DNA of 9,733 bases. Origin: an uncultured Lachnospiraceae bacterium. GTDB taxonomy: Bacteria; Bacillota_A; Clostridia; Lachnospirales; Lachnospiraceae. A program made the translations under genes and the position numbers. The stretch covers positions 1 to 9,733 of the forward strand of contig CATLIP010000086.1 in NCBI GenBank assembly GCA_949957035.1. The letters are read 5' to 3'. The notes under the pieces are model-generated. The model had not been told where the DNA came from, did no database searches, and worked only from the letters and a program-made list of their open reading frames with translations. This document shows, piece by piece, positions 1 to 5,915 of the stretch; position 1 is the stretch's first letter, and the number at the start of each line of letters is the position of its first letter.

Positions 1-1
1 G

Positions 2-55
2 ACAGGTGCGGCAGACGTCATATACACCGTCAAAGAAAAGCCGGTGAAGCCATGA
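2..55 (+). CDS. possible 3' end of an unidentified gene (partial)
   Basis: A plus-strand frame is open from the left edge and stops with TGA at 53-55. Its last residues read TGAADVIYTVKEKPVKP. The mix of residues and codons is protein-like, but 17 residues are too few to name a family. There is no plus-strand intrinsic terminator behind it: the hairpin at 67-104 has its T-tract on the minus side only. Doubt comes from the riboswitch at 62-199, which reads leftwards and should be followed by a minus-strand gene. If that gene starts beyond position 1, this plus frame is only chance. The minus strand of 1-60 shows no ribosome binding site and no convincing start. Confidence 0.3.
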   Translation, partial: TGAADVIYTVKEKPVKP

Positions 56-61
56 AATAAT

Positions 62-104
62 AAAAAAAGACTTTTATCATGACATCTGCCACGATAAAAG
101 TCTT
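62..104 (-). terminator. intrinsic terminator of the manganese riboswitch
   Basis: On the minus strand the arms AAGACTTTTATC (104-93) and GATAAAAGTCTT (78-67) form a perfect 12-bp stem with a 14-nt loop. A run of T follows (68-62, partly shared with the stem). The opposite strand has no T-tract, so it acts on leftward transcription. The 5' arm is also the 3' half of riboswitch helix P1, so the two structures exclude each other. Confidence 0.8.
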
Positions 105-196
105 GCACATCTCATTTGATACGGATACCTCTCGGTATCGGGTGACGCTTTCAAATACACCAATTATATGGTGTTCGGCTACTCCCCCTTATCTGC
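93..196 (-). promoter_or_regulatory. yybP-ykoY family (Mn2+) riboswitch aptamer
   Basis: Read on the minus strand, the leader starts with AAGGGGGAGTAGCC (190-177) and ends with GCAAGACTTTTATC (106-93). These match the two hallmark segments of the yybP-ykoY family (GGGGAGUAGC near the 5' end, AGCAAGACCUUU at the 3' end), and a GCGTCA segment lies between them. P1 forms from GATAAGGG (193-186) and CTTTTATC (100-93) with two G-U pairs. That 3' strand is also the first arm of the terminator, so a folded aptamer would block termination and act as an ON switch. Known members sense Mn2+ and control exporters such as TerC or MntP proteins and P-type ATPases. The controlled gene is not visible here. 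The family call is from remembered consensus, not a covariance search. Confidence 0.82.
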
Positions 197-204
197 TTGT
201 ATAA

Positions 205-233
205 AATATACTACGATTTGAACGGAATGTCAA
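205..233 (-). promoter_or_regulatory. sigma-A promoter of the riboswitch transcript
   Basis: On the minus strand, TTGACA (233-228) is followed by a 17-bp spacer and TATATT (210-205). The expected start is near 198, a few bases before the aptamer. This near-consensus promoter supports the riboswitch orientation. Confidence 0.8.
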
Positions 234-261
234 TAGGAATAGAAAAACTGATTCTTTCGTC

Positions 262-290
262 TTGACAAAAATCTTCAAATACGTTAGGAT
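262..290 (+). promoter_or_regulatory. sigma-A promoter of the tyrS T-box operon
   Basis: TTGACA (262-267), a 17-bp spacer and TAGGAT (285-290). The expected start is about 297, at the beginning of the T-box leader. Its -35 lies only 28 bp from the -35 of the divergent riboswitch promoter. Confidence 0.8.
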
Positions 291-296
291 ACTATT

Positions 297-714
297 CAAG
301 CGGCAGACAAAAGGAAGCTAAAAGATCAGTCTGTCGAAAAACCAATAGGGAATAAAGGCTTTGAAAAGAAGAAGTAGTAATCCTATACACCCATACAGAA
401 AGCTGCTGGTTGATGAGAAGCGCGTGAAGGAATGGATTATGAATACATCTTGGAGCTGCACACAGAAAGCATACGTTTTGACCATGCTCATTAGAGATAA
501 TCCGATATGATTCTCAGACATCCGAGTGGACGGATATCCCGGTGAGACAGGAGAATGTAGGCGAGTAGGCTGTGACGGAAGGCACACGTTACTGTGCGAA
601 GGTTGTGAATACGCAACTGACAGAGGCTGGCAGTGTGAGCTGCCGGTGAATTAAGGTGGTACCACGGAGGCAGTATATCCGTCCTTATCAGAAAATGATA
701 GGGGCGGTTTTTTT
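297..714 (+). promoter_or_regulatory. tyrosine T-box leader (tRNA-Tyr-sensing riboswitch)
   Basis: This leader binds uncharged tRNA-Tyr and lets transcription proceed into tyrS. A separate hairpin (301-308 with 329-336) opens the transcript. Stem I spans about 358-470: an AGTA motif (373-376), TAATCC (378-383) pairing GGATTA (434-439), and a specifier UAC (444-446) for tyrosine within GAATACA. Further hairpins lie at 582-597, 602-617 and 627-646. The T-box itself runs from 653. AAGG (653-656) pairs CCTT (683-686) and ACGGA (664-668) pairs TCCGT (678-682), leaving the bulge TGGTACC (657-663). Its UGGU complements an ACCA acceptor end, fitting the A discriminator base of tRNA-Tyr. The antiterminator shares bases with the terminator at 679-714. 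Structures were paired by eye. Confidence 0.92.
679..714 (+). terminator. T-box-controlled intrinsic terminator
   Basis: CCGTCCTTATCA (679-690) pairs with TGATAGGGGCGG (696-707), with two G-U pairs and a GAAAA loop, followed by seven T (708-714). Bases 679-686 also form the 3' half of the antiterminator, giving the switch. Confidence 0.9.
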
Positions 715-742
715 AGTTCAAAAAAGAAAGGAAGAGATTAGC

Positions 743-1969
743 ATGGGAATTTATGAAGAATTGCAGGCAAGAGGATTGATTGCACAGGTTACTGACGAGG
801 AGGAGATTAAAAATCTGATTAATAACGGAAAGGCCGTGTTTTATATCGGCTTCGACCCGACGGCAGACAGTCTCCATGTAGGGCATTTCATGGCCTTATG
901 CCTGATGAAACGCCTTCAAGAAGCAGGAAATAAACCGATTGCCCTGATTGGAGGAGGAACGGCGATGGTCGGAGACCCATCCGGAAGGACCGATATGCGT
1001 CAGATGATGACGGAGGAGACGATTCAGCACAATTGTGAATGTTTTAAAAGGCAGATGAGCCGTTTCATCGATTTCTCAGAAGGAAAGGCGATGATGGTCA
1101 ATAACGCAGATTGGCTGAAGGATTTGAATTACATCGAGGTACTGCGGGAAGTAGGGGCGCATTTCAGTGTGAACCGTATGTTGACTGCAGAATGTTACAA
1201 ACAGAGAATGGAACGGGGGCTTAGTTTCCTGGAGTTCAACTACATGATTATGCAGAGCTACGATTTCTACGCATTGTTCCAGAAATATGGCTGTAACCTG
1301 CAGTTCGGCGGCGACGACCAGTGGAGCAATATGTTGGGAGGAACGGAGCTGATTCGCCGTAAGTTGGGTAAAAATGCATGTGCCATGACGATTACACTGC
1401 TTCTAAACTCCGAAGGCAATAAGATGGGGAAGACCCAGAAAGGCGCAGTATGGCTTGACCCGGATAAGACGTCTCCTTTTGAGTTCTACCAGTATTGGAG
1501 AAATGTAGCCGACGCCGATGTTTTAAAATGTATCCGTATGCTGACATTCCTTCCGTTAGAAGAAATTGATCAGATGGATTCATGGGAAGGCGCTCAGTTA
1601 AATCAGGCGAAGGAGATTCTGGCATTTGAATTGACCAAGATGGTGCATGGGGAGGAAGAGGCTAAGAAGGCGATGGACGCGGCGAAGGCATTGTTCAGTC
1701 AAGGGGCGGCGGCAGATATGCCCTGTGCATGCCTTACAGCGGCAGACCTTAGGGACGGGAAAATCGACATCCTGTCCATGCTGGTTGTATCCGGCCTGGT
1801 TTCCAGCAAATCCGATGCGCGGCGGGCAGTAACCCAGGGAGGCGTGGCAGTTGACGGAGAGAAAATCAGCGATATCCATGCAGAATTTACGGCGGAAGAC
1901 TTGTCCGGCGAGGGAATTGTACTGAAAAAAGGAAAGAAGAACTTTAGAAAAGTAGTTGTAGAAAGATAG
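743..1969 (+). CDS. tyrS: tyrosyl-tRNA synthetase
   Basis: Class I aminoacyl-tRNA synthetase that charges tRNA-Tyr in the cytoplasm; 408 residues, normal for the bacterial enzyme. The HIGH signature appears as HVGH at residues 45-48 within GFDPTADSLHVGH. The KMSKS loop appears as KMGKT at 227-231, close to the KFGKT form usual in TyrS. The tyrosine-site segment FGGDDQWSN lies at about residues 191-199. A C-terminal S4-like RNA-binding domain covers roughly residues 339-385. The ATG at 743 is preceded by AAGGAAG (728-734) at 8 nt. An upstream in-frame GTG at 656 would add 29 residues but lies inside the T-box and terminator, so I reject it. The T-box leader with a UAC specifier independently supports the identity. 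The cupin gene 67 nt downstream is probably cotranscribed. Confidence 0.97.
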   Translation: MGIYEELQARGLIAQVTDEEEIKNLINNGKAVFYIGFDPTADSLHVGHFMALCLMKRLQEAGNKPIALIGGGTAMVGDPSGRTDMRQMMTEETIQHNCECFKRQMSRFIDFSEGKAMMVNNADWLKDLNYIEVLREVGAHFSVNRMLTAECYKQRMERGLSFLEFNYMIMQSYDFYALFQKYGCNLQFGGDDQWSNMLGGTELIRRKLGKNACAMTITLLLNSEGNKMGKTQKGAVWLDPDKTSPFEFYQYWRNVADADVLKCIRMLTFLPLEEIDQMDSWEGAQLNQAKEILAFELTKMVHGEEEAKKAMDAAKALFSQGAAADMPCACLTAADLRDGKIDILSMLVVSGLVSSKSDARRAVTQGGVAVDGEKISDIHAEFTAEDLSGEGIVLKKGKKNFRKVVVER

Positions 1970-2036
1970 GCAGGGAACGGGCGGACGGACTGTCGTCCGA
2001 TGAGGTATCAGTATCAAGCATTTAGGAGGAATTGAG

Positions 2037-2360
2037 ATGTATAAGAATATTGAAAAACAGAAGAGCATGAAATTAAAAGATTTGGTGGATTATCAGGCAG
2101 GGCAGGTAGTGAGCAGGACGCTGGTGCAGAATGCCTCCGTCAGCATGACGATTTTCTCATTCGACAAAGGAGAGGAGATTTCCACCCATGCGTCCGGCGG
2201 AGACGCTATGGTCACGGTGCTGGAGGGCAAGGGCAAGTTTACCGTTGGGGGAGAGGTATTTATTCTTGAAGAAGGGGAGACATTAATTATGCCGAAAGAC
2301 GTTCCTCATGCGGTATTTGGGGAGGAACGGTTCAAGATGCAGCTTACGGTTTCATTTTAA
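2037..2360 (+). CDS. small cupin-domain protein
   Basis: A 107-residue single-domain cupin of unknown function. After about 30 residues, the stretch from residue 38 to the end reads as one beta-barrel (cupin_2-like). The first motif region GEEISTHASGGDAMVTVLEG keeps one histidine (H51) of the usual HxH pair, and the second motif GETLIMPKDVPHAV keeps H91. Metal binding is therefore possible but the ligand set is incomplete. No signal peptide or membrane segment is seen. The start is well fixed: AGGAGG (2024-2029) sits 7 nt before the ATG. It follows tyrS by 67 nt with no T-rich terminator between them, only a small hairpin (1986-1999), so readthrough from the tyrosine T-box is likely. A strong hairpin follows at 2375. 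Such small cupins often act as sensors or isomerase-like proteins; no specific role can be claimed. Confidence 0.85.
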   Translation: MYKNIEKQKSMKLKDLVDYQAGQVVSRTLVQNASVSMTIFSFDKGEEISTHASGGDAMVTVLEGKGKFTVGGEVFILEEGETLIMPKDVPHAVFGEERFKMQLTVSF

Positions 2361-2374
2361 ATATAACAAGATTT

Positions 2375-2424
2375 GGAAATAGGCTGCCCTGAAAATAAAA
2401 TTTTATTCAGGGCAGCCTATTTCC
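2375..2424 (+). terminator. 19-bp hairpin terminator after the tyrS-cupin unit
   Basis: The two arms (2375-2393 and 2406-2424) are perfectly complementary over 19 bp, with a 12-nt A/T-rich loop. The stem core is GC-rich (AGGCTGCCCT) and its foot is AAAT/ATTT. There is no long T-run after it, so the U-rich part is inside the stem. It lies 14 nt after the cupin stop. Confidence 0.75.
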
Positions 2425-2480
2425 ATGCTAATTATTTGCAAAAGGGTACAAAAGGATACAGAAAAGATATATTCATATGA

Positions 2481-2522
2481 TATGGTATCACCATACAGAA
2501 AAATTGTCCGGACATTTTCTGT
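2481..2522. repeat. two adjacent inverted repeats upstream of the two-component genes
   Basis: TATGGT-ATC-ACCATA (2481-2495) is a perfect 6-bp inverted repeat. It runs straight into ACAGAAAA...TTTTCTGT (2495-2522), centred on the perfect palindrome TGTCCGGACA with a one-base bulge. The flanks (2425-2480 and 2523-2604) contain no gene but repeat the motif (G/C)(G/A)TACA at 2445, 2455, 2527 and 2572. These are candidate operator sites for the regulator below. No function is demonstrated by sequence. Confidence 0.45.
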
Positions 2523-2536
2523 AAACGATACACGGA

Positions 2537-2566
2537 TTGACGGAATGTGGAGAACGTAGATATCTG
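2537..2566 (+). promoter_or_regulatory. weak candidate promoter for the two-component operon
   Basis: TTGACG (2537-2542) is a good -35, but the only -10 at suitable distance is TATCTG (2561-2566, 18-bp spacer), a poor match. The poor -10 would fit a promoter that depends on an activator. Confidence 0.3.
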
Positions 2567-2604
2567 TAAAAGATACAAGAACTGGCGAAATATGGAGAAT
2601 ATAT

Positions 2605-3282
2605 ATGGAACTAAGATTACTGATTGTGGAGGACGACGCTCTGCTTGCAGAGGCTGCAGCGGACTATTTTACAGGCAAGGGATGGAGTGTGGAGGAAGCG
2701 GAAGACGGGATACAGGCATTGGAGCGTTTGGAAACCCAAAGTTACCACTTGATTCTGCTGGATGTTATGATACCGGGCGTCAATGGCTTTGACGTGTGCC
2801 GACGGATTCGCAAAGACTGTGACGTCCCGGTCATTTTTATCACGGCACGGGTGATGGAAGAGGATATGCTTAACGGCTATGCGCTTGGGGCGGACGATTA
2901 TGTGACGAAACCGTTTTCACTCCCCGTATTGTATGCCAAGGCAATGGCGCTTACCGGGAGAGTTCAGGGAATCAACGCTTTCGTGGAGCTTGGCGGCCTG
3001 AAAGCAGATATCCGGAGCCGAAGTGTCCAAAAAGGCGGGGAAATCATTCCCCTGCCGCCCAAAGAATATGAGATGCTTTTGTTCCTAATGCAGAATCCGG
3101 GGAGGGTCTACAGCCGGGAGCAGCTTTTGATTCGCTTCTGGGGATATGATTTTGACGGAAATGAGCGGGTAGTGGACAATCATATCAAAAAGCTGCGCAA
3201 GGCAATCGGTTCCTGCGGATGTACCATAGAGACTGTGCGGAAGTTCGGATATCGTTTATCCACGGAAAATGGCAATCCGTAA
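2605..3282 (+). CDS. OmpR/PhoB-family response regulator
   Basis: DNA-binding response regulator of 225 residues, standard for the family. The N-terminal receiver (about 1-118) has the acidic pair D10/D11 in IVEDD, phosphoacceptor D53 in LLDVMIPG, T80 in FITAR and K102 in VTKPF. The C-terminal winged helix (about 125-222) shows the usual PPKEYEMLLFLM and VVDNHIKKLRKAIG segments and ends in FGYRLS. The ATG at 2605 has GGAG (2594-2597) 7 nt upstream. The kinase gene follows after 71 nt and is the obvious partner: phosphorylation of D53 should promote dimerisation on direct-repeat DNA. The target genes are not in the window, as no transporter or resistance gene is attached. The short repeats upstream suggest autoregulation, which is inference. 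Confidence 0.95.
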   Translation: MELRLLIVEDDALLAEAAADYFTGKGWSVEEAEDGIQALERLETQSYHLILLDVMIPGVNGFDVCRRIRKDCDVPVIFITARVMEEDMLNGYALGADDYVTKPFSLPVLYAKAMALTGRVQGINAFVELGGLKADIRSRSVQKGGEIIPLPPKEYEMLLFLMQNPGRVYSREQLLIRFWGYDFDGNERVVDNHIKKLRKAIGSCGCTIETVRKFGYRLSTENGNP

Positions 3283-3353
3283 TGAGGCTTAATGTGACGC
3301 CGGTTTACCTGTAATCTGGTTGACTGGCGCATAAATCGGAGGTGGTACGATGA

Positions 3354-5159
3354 ATGGAATACGGAATAAAAAAAAAGAAAAGATTCTGGAAACCGGCAGC
3401 CGCCGTTTTTCTTACCCTGTATCTGGCGACGATGGGGCTGGCAACGCTGCTGGTGAAACAAAAGTTTGAGGAGGACTATATCCGTACGTTTGAGCAAGTT
3501 GCGACATCCATCCACAGAAAAGCGACGGACCAGGAGGATTCTATGGCAGAGTCTGAAGAATTTTCTGGAGAGGACAAGCGGCGGGAATATTATCGTTGTC
3601 TGGTAAATGAATATTTCTGGAGTACGACGAACCCCCAACTGAATATTGCAGTCGCCGTTTATGACAAGGAGCAGAATTTGCTGGCAAATAGCTATGATGC
3701 AATCGGCGATATGATGTATATGGCGGATACCGCCGGAATCAACGTTGGCCCTTTCAATTTGGATGATTATCTCACATTTGGGCAAAAAGAAGAACTGGCG
3801 GAACATTGCTGGAAGGAAAGACAGTCTACGGAAAACTATACGCTGCCGGGAAAATATAGAATCCTAATCCGCACATCTTCGGATGGAAAGGAATTGTATG
3901 ATATTTTCGTCCAGGAACTTACGTGGGAGGAAGGAGAGGAGACGAATGAAAAGCAGTATGAAGATCCGCTTACGGGGGAGGTTTCCTATGCAAGCGTCGG
4001 TCTGATGGTGGATTATGCCACGGGAAAAGAGTATGGCGCTGAGCAGATTTTTCATGTCACAGACAGCAAAATCCTGTGGGAGTGGGCGAATCCGGATATC
4101 AGCAAAGAGGAGCGGGAAAATGGGGAAGTTCAGGATGCAGATCTTGTATTTCCCTATATTACTTCTTATGAGAGATGGCACAGATGGAGCAGCAGTAAAT
4201 ATCTCCATAGTTTCCCAAATCCGGGAGAATTTTTTGGAGAAGCGGAAACAGCAGAAGCAGAATATCCCAGTATCTACAGTGAAAGAGAGGGACTGCTTTT
4301 CCGATGTAAGTATAAGCTGAAAGTGGGATTTGTAGACGACCCTTATGTCTATATGGAAATCCGCATGGAAGAAAGGCCCTGGAGCGATGCATTTGAATAT
4401 ATGAAATACCTCTATCTGGCGGGACTGCTGTTGACTGCCGTATGCGTGTTTGTGGTCAGCCATACATTTGAGCAGACCTATGCACGGCAGATGGCGTTGG
4501 AGGAAACGCGGCGGGATATCACCAACGCCATGGCGCACGAGCTGAAAACGCCTCTTGGCATTATCCGGAATTTTGCGGAGAATCTGATAGAGCATAATAT
4601 GGAGGAAAAGAGGGACTATTATCTCACCCAGATTATCGGACAGACGGAGGAGATGGATTCTCTGGTGAGGGAAATGATAGAGATATCGAAACTGGATGAT
4701 TCCGAGGAACTGGCGCTGAAAAAAGAAACAGTGTCATTTGGGGAACTGATTCGGGAGGAAATGAAGAAGTTTGAGCCGATGATTGACGAGAAGAATATTC
4801 AGGTGCAATATCAGGAAGACGCAGATTTCCTGGTAGAGGGCGACCGGGAATATCTTGGGAAGGCGGTCTGGAATCTGATTTCTAATGCCGTGGAGTATAA
4901 TGTGCCTGATGGCAGGATACTGGTCAGGACAGAAGCGGGGAAGTGCATAATTGAGAATACCGGGAAAACCATGGAAGAGGAGCAGCTTCCGCATGCCTTT
5001 GATTTGTTCTATACCGGGAATAAAAGCCGGGGGAAGAAGGAGAAGCATATGGGGATTGGGCTGTTTCTGGTGAAGAAGATTTTAGGGCTTCATGGAATGG
5101 GAGTGATGATTGAGAATACAGAGGAGGGGATTCGGGTTACGGTGAAACATTTAAAATAA
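3354..5159 (+). CDS. membrane sensor histidine kinase
   Basis: A 601-residue HisKA-type sensor kinase, partner of the regulator at 2605. A lysine-rich N-terminus leads into TM1 (about 14-34). A large extracytoplasmic domain of about 315 residues follows, rich in aromatic and acidic residues and of no family I recognise. TM2 lies at about 351-371. The dimerisation helix carries H395 in AMAHELKTPLG, with only about 15 residues after TM2, so there is no room for a HAMP domain. The ATPase domain has the N box NLISNAVEYN (N507, N511), a degenerate G1 box IENTG and the G2 box GIGLFLVKK. The start is uncertain. ATG 3354 gives this frame and has GGAGG (3338-3342) 11 nt upstream. ATG 3350, better spaced at 7 nt, overlaps it in another frame and would join this protein only after a one-base loss in the A9 run at 3368-3376. 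Confidence 0.93.
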   Translation: MEYGIKKKKRFWKPAAAVFLTLYLATMGLATLLVKQKFEEDYIRTFEQVATSIHRKATDQEDSMAESEEFSGEDKRREYYRCLVNEYFWSTTNPQLNIAVAVYDKEQNLLANSYDAIGDMMYMADTAGINVGPFNLDDYLTFGQKEELAEHCWKERQSTENYTLPGKYRILIRTSSDGKELYDIFVQELTWEEGEETNEKQYEDPLTGEVSYASVGLMVDYATGKEYGAEQIFHVTDSKILWEWANPDISKEERENGEVQDADLVFPYITSYERWHRWSSSKYLHSFPNPGEFFGEAETAEAEYPSIYSEREGLLFRCKYKLKVGFVDDPYVYMEIRMEERPWSDAFEYMKYLYLAGLLLTAVCVFVVSHTFEQTYARQMALEETRRDITNAMAHELKTPLGIIRNFAENLIEHNMEEKRDYYLTQIIGQTEEMDSLVREMIEISKLDDSEELALKKETVSFGELIREEMKKFEPMIDEKNIQVQYQEDADFLVEGDREYLGKAVWNLISNAVEYNVPDGRILVRTEAGKCIIENTGKTMEEEQLPHAFDLFYTGNKSRGKKEKHMGIGLFLVKKILGLHGMGVMIENTEEGIRVTVKHLK

Positions 5160-5195
5160 AAATTACCTTAATGCGGACGATAATCAAAATACAGT

Positions 5196-5225
5196 TTGAC
5201 TTCCTGCATTCCCGCGTTGTATACT
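5196..5225 (+). promoter_or_regulatory. sigma-A promoter of nrdR
   Basis: TTGACT (5196-5201), an 18-bp spacer and TATACT (5220-5225). The expected start is about 5232, giving a leader of roughly 32 nt. It lies 37 bp after the kinase stop codon and separates nrdR from the two-component operon. It also shows that the coding frame upstream of 5264 is not translated. Confidence 0.7.
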
Positions 5226-5263
5226 ATGCTTACGAAGAGAAAGAGAAAGGAAAACAGCACAAG

Positions 5264-5713
5264 ATGAAGTGTCCGTATTGTAACCAGTTAGATACCAGAG
5301 TAATCGACTCCAGGCCCGCGGAAGATGGCAAGTCCATCCGCCGCCGCCGTTCCTGCGACGCCTGCGGCAAGCGTTTTACGACCTACGAGAAGGTAGAGAC
5401 AATTCCCTTAATCATCATCAAAAAAGACAACAACCGAGAACAGTATAACCGGGGCAAGATCGAGAACGGAATCCTGCGGGCATGCTATAAGCGGCCGGTA
5501 TCTGCAGTGGATATCCAGCGCACCATCGACAGGATAGAGACGAAGGTATTCAGCCTAGAGGCGAAGGAGATTCCCAGCAGCCGGGTAGGGGAGATTGTCA
5601 TGGAGGAATTGAAGAATCTGGACGAGGTTGCATACGTGAGATTTGCGTCGGTTTATCGGGAATTCAAAGACGTGAACACATTTATGGACGAGCTGAAAAA
5701 GATATTGAAGTAG
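5264..5713 (+). CDS. nrdR: transcriptional repressor NrdR
   Basis: NrdR represses ribonucleotide reductase genes. It senses adenine nucleotides through an ATP-cone and binds NrdR boxes through a zinc ribbon. The protein is 149 residues, the usual family length. The zinc ribbon has C3/C6 and C31/C34 around an arginine-rich strand (SIRRRRSCDACGKRFTTYE). The ATP-cone covers about residues 48-138 and starts VETIPLIIIKKDN. I chose ATG 5264 because MKCPYC is the canonical family N-terminus. The frame stays open 31 codons further up, but that stretch contains the promoter. The binding site is mediocre: AAAGGA (5246-5251) lies 12 nt away. No ribonucleotide reductase gene is in the window, so its targets lie elsewhere. 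A clear terminator follows at 5785. Confidence 0.95.
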   Translation: MKCPYCNQLDTRVIDSRPAEDGKSIRRRRSCDACGKRFTTYEKVETIPLIIIKKDNNREQYNRGKIENGILRACYKRPVSAVDIQRTIDRIETKVFSLEAKEIPSSRVGEIVMEELKNLDEVAYVRFASVYREFKDVNTFMDELKKILK

Positions 5714-5753
5714 TCTTATAGAAAAATTGGAAGATATTTGATAGAGAAGATAT

Positions 5754-5782
5754 TTGCTATGACGTGAATTAAGTGGTAGAAT
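5754..5782 (+). promoter_or_regulatory. candidate promoter between nrdR and truA
   Basis: TTGCTA (5754-5759), a 17-bp spacer and TAGAAT (5777-5782). The predicted start, near 5789, falls inside the first arm of the terminator at 5785, so a transcript from here would not form the full terminator stem and could run on to truA. It is a plausible truA promoter, but the sequence match alone is modest. Confidence 0.4.
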
Positions 5783-5784
5783 AG

Positions 5785-5823
5785 GGAAGAAGCAAAGCAG
5801 GAATCGTTTGCTTCTTCCTTTTT
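5785..5823 (+). terminator. intrinsic terminator after nrdR
   Basis: GGAAGAAGCAAA (5785-5796) pairs perfectly with TTTGCTTCTTCC (5807-5818) around a 10-nt loop, followed by five T (5819-5823). It lies 71 nt after the nrdR stop. Confidence 0.85.
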
Positions 5824-5831
5824 ATAGCGCG

Positions 5832-5861
5832 GCATCCCACACATGTCCGGTTTCGGGATGC
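5832..5861 (+). other. small hairpin in the truA leader
   Basis: GCATCCC (5832-5838) pairs with GGGATGC (5855-5861) over a 16-nt loop. No T-run follows, so it is unlikely to be a terminator. The rest of the gap up to truA shows no gene. The hairpin may be incidental. Confidence 0.35.
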
Positions 5862-5915
5862 ATAAGCAAGCGTCGGAATTAAGATTGTGAATATACGATA
5901 GATTGGGTGAGATAA

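Noticed and set aside
62..104. Hairpin as a terminator for the plus-strand frame ending at 55
   Set aside because: The T-run is present only on the minus-strand side; on the plus strand the stem is followed by GCACATCTC.
318..587. 89-codon minus-strand open frame
   Set aside because: It lies entirely within the structured T-box leader, has no ribosome binding site, and its sequence is explained by RNA pairing.
656..742. GTG-initiated 29-residue extension of tyrosyl-tRNA synthetase
   Set aside because: It would be encoded by the T-box bulge and the terminator hairpin. ATG 743 has a proper ribosome binding site and gives the normal family N-terminus.
1986..1999. Hairpin CGGAC/GTCCG between tyrS and the cupin gene as a terminator
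   Set aside because: Only 5 bp with no T-run, so it is not a convincing terminator.
3298..3328. Imperfect hairpin between response regulator and kinase genes
   Set aside because: Seven pairs, two of them G-U, and no T-tract. The two genes are most simply one operon.
5171..5263. 31-residue N-terminal extension of NrdR
   Set aside because: The stretch contains a good sigma-A promoter whose start point lies at about 5232. The NrdR family begins with MKCPYC.
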